A stretch of 64,000 nucleotides of DNA from UBA5070 sp035913415 (GTDB taxonomy: Bacteria > Fibrobacterota > Fibrobacteria > UBA5070), in assembly GCA_035913415.1 (NCBI GenBank), contig JAMIIV010000159.1, positions 1-64,000 on the forward strand. Reading direction: 5' to 3'. Under the pieces are notes generated by a model. It worked only from the letters and a program-made list of their open reading frames with translations. It was not told the DNA's origin and searched no databases. Positions 33,460-41,079 of the stretch are shown piece after piece (position 1 is the first letter of the stretch; every line of letters begins with the position of its first letter). The position numbers were made by a program, and so were the translations under genes.

Positions 33460-34692
33460 ATGACGACACGCGTGCGCCTGCCCCACGAACGACTCGCCGA
33501 ACTCTGGCCACGGGAGCTGATCGGCTGCTGCCTGGGTGCGGTGGTCCACCCCGCCTCCATCCTCCCCGACCTCACGCATCTGGGTGATGTGCTGCGGGCT
33601 CCCGGGTCGCCCTGGGTGCTGACCAGCCTGTTCGGGCCGCAACACGGCATTTTGGGCCACACCCAGGACAACATGATCGAGTGGGAAGGCCAGGCCGATC
33701 CCCGCTGGGGTGTGCCGGTGCACAGCCTCTACGGGCGGGTCCGCAAACCCACGGGTCCCATGCTGGAAGGGCTGGACGCGTTGCTCGTGGATCTGCAGGA
33801 CATCGGCGCCCGCTACTACACGTTCATCTGGACGCTGAAGCTGTGCATGGAAGCCGCCTGGGAAAACAACCTCGCGGTGGTGGTCCCCGACCGCCCCAAT
33901 CCGCTGGGGTGCACCGCCGAAGGCCCTGTGCTGGAAGAGGGGTACGAGTCGTTCGTGGGATTGCACACCGTACCAGTGCGCCATGGCCTGACCATGGGCG
34001 AGATGGCGCGCCTGCTGGCCGCCGAGTGTTTCCCGGGACTGAAGTTGCACGTGTTGCCCATGGAAGGCTACCACGCGTCCATGCTGTGGGAAGAGACCCG
34101 TCTTCCGTGGGTACTTCCTTCCCCCAACATGCCCACCCCCGACACCGCACGGGTGTATCCCGGCATGTGCCTGCTGGAGGCCTGCACGGCATCCGAAGGC
34201 CGCGGCACCACCCGCCCCTTCGAGATCTTCGGGGCGCCCTGGATCGATTCCGTGCGCCTGAAGGCCGACCTCGATTCCCTGTCGCTTCCCGGCGTGGTCT
34301 TCCGCGAGCTGGGGTTCCAGCCCACCTTCCACAAAGGTGTGGGCCGGTTGTGCGGGGGCGTGCAGATGCACGTGACGGATCCTGTCGCCTTCCGACCGGT
34401 GCTGACCGGCTGGGCCGTATTGTGGGCCCTGCGCCGCCAGGGCGCGGCCTCCGAGCCTGTGGACATCGACCCGCTCCACCCCGAAGGCCTGCCCGACATC
34501 TTCGGCTGGAAGGCACCGCCCTACGAATACGAGACCGTGAAGCTTCCCATCGACATTCTGGCCGGTGGATCGCGCTGGCGGGAACGTCTGGACGCGGGCG
34601 CCACGCCCCTGGAGCTGGAAGCCGAGTGGAACCGCGACCTGCCCGCCTGGCGCGAGCGCGCCCGTCCCCACCGCCTCTACGACGGATTCTGA
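33460..34692 (+). CDS. namZ: Exo-beta-N-acetylmuramidase NamZ (DUF1343)
   Basis: NamZ cleaves terminal MurNAc from peptidoglycan fragments. This 410-residue protein has the DUF1343 signatures TSLFGPQHGILG, SLYGRVRKPT, LDALLVDLQDIGARYYTFIWTL, VVPDRPNPLG, LPSPNMPTPDTARVYPGMCLLEAC and SEGRGTTRPFEIFGAPWID. No signal peptide is seen with the ATG at 33460, so in this organism it may act in the cytoplasm on imported fragments. The next two genes encode a MurU-like nucleotidyltransferase and an AmgK-like kinase. Together they make a MurNAc salvage pathway, which strongly supports the call. Confidence 0.9.
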   Translation: MTTRVRLPHERLAELWPRELIGCCLGAVVHPASILPDLTHLGDVLRAPGSPWVLTSLFGPQHGILGHTQDNMIEWEGQADPRWGVPVHSLYGRVRKPTGPMLEGLDALLVDLQDIGARYYTFIWTLKLCMEAAWENNLAVVVPDRPNPLGCTAEGPVLEEGYESFVGLHTVPVRHGLTMGEMARLLAAECFPGLKLHVLPMEGYHASMLWEETRLPWVLPSPNMPTPDTARVYPGMCLLEACTASEGRGTTRPFEIFGAPWIDSVRLKADLDSLSLPGVVFRELGFQPTFHKGVGRLCGGVQMHVTDPVAFRPVLTGWAVLWALRRQGAASEPVDIDPLHPEGLPDIFGWKAPPYEYETVKLPIDILAGGSRWRERLDAGATPLELEAEWNRDLPAWRERARPHRLYDGF

Positions 34693-34716
34693 CCGATGGC
34701 AGCTTCCATCCGAACC

Positions 34717-34758
34717 GCTCGTCCTGAGGAGGCCCATCGGGCCGTCTCGAAGGGTGGC
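34717..34758. repeat. Intergenic CTGAGG...CTCGAAGG hairpin element
   Basis: The sequence TCCTGAGGAGGCCC-ATC-GGGCCGTCTCGAAGG folds as a hairpin (GGCCC/GGGCC) flanked by CCTGAG and TCGAAGG. It is related to the motif on the other side of namZ (33351). From memory this is a widely dispersed bacterial intergenic repeat. Confidence 0.5.
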
Positions 34759-34784
34759 GGACTCCTCTTCCCTTCGCGAGTCAC

Positions 34785-35675
34785 ATGATGGCCTCCCTGG
34801 ACTGCCTGATCCTGTGCGCCGGCCGCGGCGAGCGCCTGCGCCCGCTCACCGACGTGTGCCCCAAACCGTTGATTCCCGTGCGCGGGCTCACCATGGCCGA
34901 TCGCGCCCTGGCGGCCTGCGACGCCCTCTCCCCCGTGCGCCGTTTCGCCAACGCGTACTGGTCGCACGAGCAGATCGAACTGTGGGGCGAGGCGCGCGGC
35001 CTGGACCACGTGCAAGTGGAGCCCGCCGTGCTGGACACGGGCGGGGCCCTGGCCATGCTGCGGCCCGACATCGCCTCCGAACATCTGCTGGTCCACAACG
35101 GCGACCTGGTCCACGACATCGACCTGGTGACCGCCTGGAAGGTCCACCTCGGCTCGGGCGCCGCCGCCACCCTCGTCACGATCGACCGCCCCGCCGTGAA
35201 CACCGTGCGGGTGCGCGACGGCCTGTTCGCCGGCGTGGCCGGACACCCCCGCTGCCCGGAGTCCTCTCTGACGGATTCCGTCGGACGCACATTCTCGGGC
35301 ATCGCTTTCTACCGCGTGGCCGACCTCGGGGGCCGCCCGGTCCAGAAGTGGAGCGTGAAGGAGCTGTGGCACGACCTGCTCGAGGCGGAACGCCCCGTGC
35401 GCTGCTGGGACGCTCCCGCGGATTCGCGCTGGGACGACCTCGGAACCCCCGCGGAGCTGGCCGCCGCCATCCTTCGCGGGGGATCGTGGATCCACCCCGA
35501 GGCCCATATCGACCCGTCGGCGCACCTTGGCCCCGACGTGGTGATCGAATACGAGGCGCACATCGGCGCGAGCGCGACGCTCGAACGCTGCGTGGTGTTC
35601 CCCGGCGCCGAAGTCGCCCCCGGCGAAATCCTGGACCGCACGCTGCGCAACCCCGCCGGAGACCTGCCATGGTGA
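34785..35675 (+). CDS. murU: MurNAc-1-phosphate uridylyltransferase-like nucleotidyltransferase
   Basis: This is a 296-residue sugar nucleotidyltransferase. The N-terminus LILCAGRGERLRPLTDVCPKPLIPVRG is the classic pyrophosphorylase signature (split here: LCAGRGERLRPLT, then PKPLIPV). HNGDLVHDIDLV carries a metal-binding Asp. The C-terminal part has left-handed-helix-like repeats (HPEAHIDPSAHLGPDVVIEYEA region). In the MurU pathway it makes UDP-MurNAc from MurNAc-1-phosphate, bypassing de novo synthesis and fosfomycin-sensitive MurA. The context with namZ and amgK supports MurU. On sequence alone a glucose-1-phosphate or mannose-1-phosphate enzyme is possible. The 3' end overlaps amgK by 7 bases. 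Confidence 0.78.
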   Translation: MMASLDCLILCAGRGERLRPLTDVCPKPLIPVRGLTMADRALAACDALSPVRRFANAYWSHEQIELWGEARGLDHVQVEPAVLDTGGALAMLRPDIASEHLLVHNGDLVHDIDLVTAWKVHLGSGAAATLVTIDRPAVNTVRVRDGLFAGVAGHPRCPESSLTDSVGRTFSGIAFYRVADLGGRPVQKWSVKELWHDLLEAERPVRCWDAPADSRWDDLGTPAELAAAILRGGSWIHPEAHIDPSAHLGPDVVIEYEAHIGASATLERCVVFPGAEVAPGEILDRTLRNPAGDLPW

Positions 35676-36700
35676 CCCGTCCCTTGCCCGAGATCAGCCC
35701 CTCGCTTTGTGCCCTGCTCGTGGAGCTGGGGCACCAGGCGCCCTTCGAGGTGACCGTCGCCGGAAGCGCCGGATCGGGCCGCGTGTACTGGCGGATCGGA
35801 CAACTTCCGACCAGCCACATCCTGCTGGTCAGCCACGACCAGGACGCCGACTACGACCGTTTCCTGCACGTGTCGCGCCATCTGCGCGAGGCCGGACTGC
35901 GGGTGCCGCGCGTGTTCGGCTCCGACGACGCCGTGCGGCAGGTGGTGGTGGAAGACCTGGGCTCAGAGCTTCTTCTCTCGCGCCTGCACACCGCGGGTTT
36001 CCCCGGCGAAGGCGACCTGCAGAAGCTCGAGACCGACTACGAGGCCGTGATCGACCGCCTGGTCGAATGGCAGGACGTCGGCACACGCGCCATGGACTCG
36101 TGCCCGTCGCTGACCGACCGCGTCTTCGACCGCGAGGCCCTGCTATGGGAGACTGGGTACTTCGCCCAGCGCTGCGCCCAGGACGCCTACGGCATCGCAG
36201 CCGAAGACTTGGCCGACCCCACCCTGCAGGCGGAACTTTCCGCCCTGGCCATGCGTGTGGAAGCCCACGATCGCGTGCTGATGCACCGCGATTTCCAGAG
36301 CCAGAACCTGATGTGGCGCGACGACGGCCCCTGGTTCATCGACTACCAGGGCGCCCGCTCGGGTAGCCGCTGGTACGACCTCGCCTCGCTGCTTTGGGAT
36401 CCCTACGTGCAGATCCCCATGAACAATCGCTTCCGGCTGTACCTGCGGTACGCCAAGGCCACCCAGGTTCCCGACGGCCCTCTGGGATGGCAGCAGCTCC
36501 AGGATGCCTCGCTCCAGCGCGTGATGCAGGCCCTGGGCGCCTACGGATTCCTGTCGGGCGTGAAGGGCCTCCCCTGGTTCCGCCAATTCCTGTCGCCTGC
36601 GGTGCGGATCCTGCGGACCACCGTCGAGGAGCGCGGCGGCATGCCCGCCCTGCTGGCCCTGGCCCGCCGGATGGAAGTCTCGGGCCCCCTCCCGACCTGA
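35669..36700 (+). CDS. amgK: AmgK-like anomeric MurNAc/GlcNAc kinase (APH fold)
   Basis: This is a 343-residue aminoglycoside-phosphotransferase-fold kinase. GSGRVYWRI is the glycine-rich region, VLMHRDFQSQNLMWRD the catalytic loop (HRD and downstream Asn), and WFIDYQGARSGSRWYDLASLL the metal-binding Asp motif. The C-terminal helical part has VMQALGAYGFLSGVKG, a segment I associate with AmgK proteins. AmgK phosphorylates MurNAc at C1, feeding MurU. The ATG at 35669 lies inside the end of murU (7-base overlap), so expression is coupled. Aminoglycoside resistance is unlikely given the context. Confidence 0.82.
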   Translation: MVTRPLPEISPSLCALLVELGHQAPFEVTVAGSAGSGRVYWRIGQLPTSHILLVSHDQDADYDRFLHVSRHLREAGLRVPRVFGSDDAVRQVVVEDLGSELLLSRLHTAGFPGEGDLQKLETDYEAVIDRLVEWQDVGTRAMDSCPSLTDRVFDREALLWETGYFAQRCAQDAYGIAAEDLADPTLQAELSALAMRVEAHDRVLMHRDFQSQNLMWRDDGPWFIDYQGARSGSRWYDLASLLWDPYVQIPMNNRFRLYLRYAKATQVPDGPLGWQQLQDASLQRVMQALGAYGFLSGVKGLPWFRQFLSPAVRILRTTVEERGGMPALLALARRMEVSGPLPT

Positions 36701-36836
36701 CCCTCCGCCGAGGCCCGACGCCCCGTTCGGCAAAAACCTGCCGAACCAGGCTTCGTCTCGCACGTGTACCTTGAATCCATTGCACGGCTGGTATCCCATC
36801 GGCCGCGACGGGTTGGTGCGCAGGAAAGGTCGTTCG

Positions 36837-37544
36837 ATGGACACCTTCCTGGTCACCTGCGAACATGGTGGCAACCGCATCCCCGCCGCGTACCAACCCT
36901 ACTTCGCCGATCTGGAGGAGCTTTTGGCGACGCACCGCGGATACGATCGCGGCGCCCTGGTCCTGGCGCGCGATCTCGCGAAAGCCTTCGGCGCCCCGCT
37001 GGTGAGTTCGACCATCAGCCGGCTGCTGGTGGACCTCAATCGGTCGGTCGGCCATCCACGGCTGTTCTCGAACGCTCTGCCCCGGACCCCTCCGTCGCTG
37101 CGGACGAAAATTGTCTCGCGGTACCACACCCCCTGGCGCGATCGCGTCGAGGATCTGGTCCGGGTAGCGGTCGCGGCGGGGCACCGGGTGGTCCATCTCT
37201 CGTCGCACAGTTTCACCCCCGTGCTGGATGGCCGGGTGCGCGACACCGACGTGGGACTGCTCCACGATCCTTCCCGGCACCTCGAGTCCCGGCTGTGCGC
37301 GCGCTGGAGGGAGATCCTGCTCGCGTCCGCACCGCACCTGAGGGTGCGACGCAACCATCCCTACCAGGGACGGTGCGACGGCCTGACCACCCATTTGCGC
37401 GGGCGCTTCGACCCCGGTGCCTATCTGGGGATCGAGGTGGAGATCAACCAGAACGAAATCTCCGCGACACCGCGGGGGTGGAAACCTCTGCGAGATCTCG
37501 TCATCACCTCGCTGCGGTCTGCCCTCGACCACGAATCTTCCTGA
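36837..37544 (+). CDS. N-formylglutamate amidohydrolase-family protein
   Basis: This is a 235-residue protein of the FGase family (zinc-dependent hydrolases of N-formylglutamate and similar amides). It shows VTCEHGGNRIP, HRGYDRGALVLARDLA, LLVDLNRS, HLSSHSFTPVLDG, NHPYQGRCDGLTTHLR and YLGIEVEINQN. These contain the metal-binding Glu/His residues of the family. No other histidine-degradation genes are nearby, so the physiological substrate is open. AGGAAAGG lies before the ATG at 36837. The transglutaminase gene starts 17 bases downstream, suggesting an operon. Confidence 0.88.
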   Translation: MDTFLVTCEHGGNRIPAAYQPYFADLEELLATHRGYDRGALVLARDLAKAFGAPLVSSTISRLLVDLNRSVGHPRLFSNALPRTPPSLRTKIVSRYHTPWRDRVEDLVRVAVAAGHRVVHLSSHSFTPVLDGRVRDTDVGLLHDPSRHLESRLCARWREILLASAPHLRVRRNHPYQGRCDGLTTHLRGRFDPGAYLGIEVEINQNEISATPRGWKPLRDLVITSLRSALDHESS

Positions 37545-37561
37545 ATCCGAAAGAGACTCCC

Positions 37562-38377
37562 ATGAACATCCGCCTTGGTTTCGAGATGGTGTACGACTGC
37601 CCGCAGCCGACCCCGATGATCTTCAACCTGAACGTCCATTTCTCGCGCGTCTCCGATCTAGCGGGTCGCGACGACCTCTCCTTCGATCCTCCGGTTCCCG
37701 TCTCGGCTTTCCGCGATCCCTTCGGCAACTGGTGCACCCGCATCGTAGCGCCCGCCGGTCGCCTGCGGGTCTGGTCGGACGTGCTCATCCACGACACCGG
37801 CGCGCCCGATGCAACCGCCCCGGGCGCACCCCAGATCGCGGTCCAGGATCTGCCCGAAGAGGCTCTGCCCTTCCTGCTGGGAAGCCGCTACTGCGAGACC
37901 GATCAGCTTTCCGAGACCGCTTGGCAACTGTTCGGCGCCGGACCCACCGGGTACGACCGCGTGCAGGCCATCTGCGACCTGGTCCACGGCCACATCACCT
38001 TCGGCTACGAAAACGCCCGCATGACCCGCACCGCCCTGGAGGCTTGGCGCGAAGGGGTCGGTGTCTGCCGCGACTACGCGCATCTGGCCGTGGCATTCTG
38101 CCGGTGCATGAACATCCCCGCCCGCTACTGCACCGGGTACCTGGGCGACATGGGCACACCTCCTCCCTACGCGCCGGGAGACTTCGCCGCCTGGTTCGAG
38201 GCCTACGTGGGCGGCCGCTGGTACACCTTCGACCCGCGCAACAACACGCCGCGCATCGGACGCATCCTGATCGCCCGCGGTCGCGACGCGGCCGACGTCG
38301 CCCTGGCCAGCACCTTCGGCCCGAACACGCTGGCGAGTTTCCGCGTGGTCACCGACGAAGTGCCACCTTCACCGTAG
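37562..38377 (+). CDS. Transglutaminase-like cysteine peptidase-fold protein
   Basis: This is a 271-residue protein with a transglutaminase core. GVGVCRDYAHLAVAFCRCMNIPARYCTGYLG contains the catalytic Cys, AAWFEAYVGGRWYTFDPR the catalytic His-type region with a WxxFDP motif (the usual His is replaced by Phe in AWFEAY), and the Asp follows in FDPRNN. The N-terminal beta domain (about 1-120) is the typical Tgl_N-like part. Such proteins act as amidases or peptidases on peptide or peptidoglycan substrates. No signal peptide is seen. It lies in a run of four forward genes starting with the amidohydrolase. The His substitution makes catalytic activity worth testing. Confidence 0.8.
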   Translation: MNIRLGFEMVYDCPQPTPMIFNLNVHFSRVSDLAGRDDLSFDPPVPVSAFRDPFGNWCTRIVAPAGRLRVWSDVLIHDTGAPDATAPGAPQIAVQDLPEEALPFLLGSRYCETDQLSETAWQLFGAGPTGYDRVQAICDLVHGHITFGYENARMTRTALEAWREGVGVCRDYAHLAVAFCRCMNIPARYCTGYLGDMGTPPPYAPGDFAAWFEAYVGGRWYTFDPRNNTPRIGRILIARGRDAADVALASTFGPNTLASFRVVTDEVPPSP

Positions 38378-38424
38378 GCCTTGCGCTCCAACCTTCACCG
38401 CGAGGGGTTCTAGATTCCCTCACC

Positions 38425-38631
38425 ATGACCGACGTGTCCGATCGCATCCAGTACGCCGTCTTGTCCGCGTTCCTCGGCGGGTGCATCGCCATGGCCATCA
38501 CCTTCTGGACGGATGCGTCCTTCGACCTGCATTTCTTCGCCCTGTTCATGGGCCCCGCCGCCGTGGCGGGATTCCTCGTGGGGCAGCCGTTCTACGACGC
38601 CCTCGGACAAATCCTGCACAGGATCTGGTGA
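38425..38631 (+). CDS. Small two-helix membrane protein
   Basis: This is a 68-residue protein with two hydrophobic helices (about 11-30 and 36-56) separated by DASFDLH. No family recognised. The stop overlaps a GTG that could start the acetyltransferase gene (GTGA), suggesting coupling. The length and clean topology support a real gene despite its size. Confidence 0.55.
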   Translation: MTDVSDRIQYAVLSAFLGGCIAMAITFWTDASFDLHFFALFMGPAAVAGFLVGQPFYDALGQILHRIW

Positions 38632-38636
38632 ATCCG

Positions 38637-39206
38637 ATGGACCCGTTCCGCTCCTTCGACCTTCCCGTCCTGCGCACCTCCCGGCTCCTGCTGCGCCCGC
38701 TGGTCGCCGACGACGCCCCGGCCGTGTTCGCCTACGCCCGCCTTCCCGAGGTGTCGCGCTGGTGCACCTGGGACCGGCACGCCACCCTCTCCGACTCCGA
38801 AGGGTTCCTGGCTTGGAACGCCCGGCTCGACGGGATGGAACAGATTCCGTCGTGGGCGTTGGAATCCCTGCACGATGGCGCCCTTCTGGGCACGGGTGGC
38901 TGGGCCTGGCGGGATCCGCACACGGGCACTGGCGAAATCGGGTATGTCTTGCGGCCCGAGTCGTGGGGAAAGGGCTTCGCGACCGAGGCCGTTTCGGAGA
39001 TCCTGTCGTGGGGGGGCTCGAACCTGGGGCTCACAAAGGCGATCGCTCGCACCATGCTGCCCAACACGGCATCGATGCGCGTGCTGGAAAAGGTCGGTTT
39101 CCGGCGCGTGCGCGACGAGCCCTCGGGCTTTCTCAAGGCGGGAGTCGCCATGGATCTGGTGCACTGGGAGAAGGATCTGCACCCAAGCCCTGCACAAGCA
39201 GGGTAG
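38637..39206 (+). CDS. RimJ/RimL-type GNAT acetyltransferase
   Basis: This is a 189-residue GNAT enzyme. LRTSRLLLRPLVADDAPAVFAYA is the typical RimJ/L beginning (as LLLRPL), GEIGYVLRPESWGKGFATEAV is the acetyl-CoA loop (Q/RxxGxG/A as ESWGKGFA), and NTASMRVLEKVGFRRV is the conserved C-terminal helix. It is likely an N-terminal protein or small-molecule acetyltransferase; the substrate is unknown. An in-frame GTG at 38628 overlapping the previous stop is an alternative start. Confidence 0.9.
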   Translation: MDPFRSFDLPVLRTSRLLLRPLVADDAPAVFAYARLPEVSRWCTWDRHATLSDSEGFLAWNARLDGMEQIPSWALESLHDGALLGTGGWAWRDPHTGTGEIGYVLRPESWGKGFATEAVSEILSWGGSNLGLTKAIARTMLPNTASMRVLEKVGFRRVRDEPSGFLKAGVAMDLVHWEKDLHPSPAQAG

Positions 39207-39290
39207 ACACCCCCGGGTCCGGGTCGAACAGGCCTTTGGGAGCGGGACAACTTCAAGGCCGGATGCACTCCGCGTGGCCGCCCTCTCCCC

Positions 39291-40184
39291 TCATCGGTCC
39301 ACGATCACCATCGCCCTGGCCGTCACCTCCCCGGCGCGAAGGGACAAGACGGCCCCGCCCGGAGGAAAGCTCCATCCCGACACCAGCGCGGTGCCACGGC
39401 GCGCGTCCTGCGGTTGGAGACAGACTTTCCCCACGAGGCGACCATCCAGCGAATGGGCTCGCAACTCGATGGCCTCGTCCAGGCCCGACGACCAGGAGAC
39501 CTCGAGTCCGTCCGTCGTCATTTGTCCCCGGACACGCAGGGGATCGGAGTCATCTGACCTGGTGGCACCAACCACCGGGGACGTCTTGAGGGTGTTGGTC
39601 CCCTCCCAAGCGTGGGCACTGCTGGACACCACCCAGGAATAGTCGGCGATCTTGGCGCCTTCCCCCGGCCAGGGATTCATGTAGTAGAGAGTGGAATCGA
39701 CCAGACCCGTTCCCACGATGAAATGCCCTCCTCCGGCGGTCCAGGCCCAGCGGATCACGAAGGGGCGAAGCGCCGCCACTTCCGTGCGGACCTGTGCATG
39801 GGTCAACACCCCCGGGACACCGGCGTTTTGGATGCCGTTGGTCTGGAGGATGTCCTGGATGCTGCCGGGATATCCCCAGTTGTAGTTCCAGTAGTTGCAC
39901 GCCCCGGATGGATTCTTGCAACAATCCACCTGTCCGTAGTCGTGCCAGGTGGCCTTCGTGCGGGCGTATTCGGCGATCGCACACTGGCTGCGCGGTTTCT
40001 TGTAGTAGCCCAGAATCGAACTGCTGACCGCCGCCCAGCACCACTCGCTCTGCTCCTGGACGACCGCGGGTACCCCCAGCACCTGCGCCCCCGCGAACGC
40101 GGGGAGAAGCAACGACAGGCAAAGGCATCTCGAAGGCGCACGGCCCCGCTGCACCGATCTCGGTTCGCGCATCCCGGCGCTCAT
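39291..40184 (-). CDS. Secreted papain-like (C39/C70-type) cysteine peptidase with sorting-like C-terminus
   Basis: This is a 297-residue exported protein. After a signal segment (CLCLSLLLPAFAGA) comes VPAVVQEQSEWCWAAVSSSILGYY, the QxxxCWAA active-site pattern of papain-like C39/C70 peptidases. GGGHFIVGTGL follows with the catalytic His, then YYMNPWPGEGAKI with an Asn/Asp-type residue. Two cysteines in DCCKNPSGAC may form a disulfide. The C-terminal 80 residues are a beta domain resembling a secretion or sorting tail (IELRAHSLDGRLVGKVCL...). The start is uncertain: the ATG at 40184 overlaps the upstream stop by 4 bases, and an ATG at 40172 also precedes the signal. It is coupled to the gene before it. 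Confidence 0.78.
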   Translation of the reverse strand: MSAGMREPRSVQRGRAPSRCLCLSLLLPAFAGAQVLGVPAVVQEQSEWCWAAVSSSILGYYKKPRSQCAIAEYARTKATWHDYGQVDCCKNPSGACNYWNYNWGYPGSIQDILQTNGIQNAGVPGVLTHAQVRTEVAALRPFVIRWAWTAGGGHFIVGTGLVDSTLYYMNPWPGEGAKIADYSWVVSSSAHAWEGTNTLKTSPVVGATRSDDSDPLRVRGQMTTDGLEVSWSSGLDEAIELRAHSLDGRLVGKVCLQPQDARRGTALVSGWSFPPGGAVLSLRAGEVTARAMVIVDR

Positions 40185-40837
40185 CGGGTGGACTCCGGCC
40201 GTTCGTGCACCCGGCGATGGATGCGGTGGAACACGCGCTCCCGCGACCTCCCCAAACCGCTGTCGCCCTCGAAGAAGGGTCGTGCCGAAGACAGGGGATG
40301 GTATTCCGCCTCGTCGAAGCCCCGACCCGTGCGATCGAGCATGAGCAGATCGCAGCGCATACGCTCCACTCGCAACAAGCCCCGACGTTTGCCGGCATGC
40401 GTGGAATCGAAGGCACCGATTTCGCGGGCCAAGCCGGCAGCCCCCAGATCGACCGCCCGCAAGGCGCCTCCGATGCGTTCGACCGTCAGCAGGGCACGCA
40501 CCTTTCGGTGCACCACCACAGGAACCCGCCACACGTCTTGCGCCTGGGGGCGATTCCAGGAGCTGTCCTGGCCTTCGAGAAGAGAATCCCCCAAGGACGG
40601 GCGTGTCCCGTACATCCGGATCGGAACACCAACCGTGGCGCGCTCGACCTCGGCCCTACCCTGGAAGCCGTACGGTTCCTCCTGGCCGGGGGGGATCCTG
40701 GACAGGAAACGAGGCAGGGAGGTTTCAGCCACGGTCCGGACGGAATCGCCGATCGTGCGGGCGGCTTGGGACGGGGCCACGGCCATTCCCACCGCCAGCA
40801 GGAAGGGAAAGAGTCCGGAGTTCGGGAGCATCGCCAT
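40181..40837 (-). CDS. Exported hypothetical protein coupled to the cysteine peptidase
   Basis: This is a 218-residue protein with a signal peptide (MAMLPNSGLFPFLLAVGMAVAPSQA). The mature part is mixed alpha/beta and contains a beta-rich region (DVWRVPVVVHRKVRALLTVERIGGALRAVDLG, in parts) with no motif I know. Because its stop overlaps the peptidase start by 4 bases, the two are made together. It could be a propeptide-like inhibitor, chaperone or substrate of the peptidase (inference). Confidence 0.55.
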   Translation of the reverse strand: MAMLPNSGLFPFLLAVGMAVAPSQAARTIGDSVRTVAETSLPRFLSRIPPGQEEPYGFQGRAEVERATVGVPIRMYGTRPSLGDSLLEGQDSSWNRPQAQDVWRVPVVVHRKVRALLTVERIGGALRAVDLGAAGLAREIGAFDSTHAGKRRGLLRVERMRCDLLMLDRTGRGFDEAEYHPLSSARPFFEGDSGLGRSRERVFHRIHRRVHERPESTR

Positions 40838-41079
40838 GTCGGATCCTTCGCGACGGGAGCAGTGGCAAACAGGTTCCCCGATAGTAGCGCCCCATCCGGA
40901 TACCGGCCACCCGATCCCGTTTGGAGCCGACGAAAGTGTGGTCATCTCCGTTACCCGACCACCACCACCCGTTCCATAGCCCCGAGGCATCACCCTGCAG
41001 CGGCCACCACGGAAGGATTTCGGAACTCCTCCCGAGTGCGACCCGTATCCTGGGGTCACGTGGGCGTCGGGGCAGGACC

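Noticed and set aside
35669..36700. Aminoglycoside resistance kinase
   Set aside because: The fold is shared, but coupling to a MurU-like gene and namZ makes MurNAc kinase much more likely.
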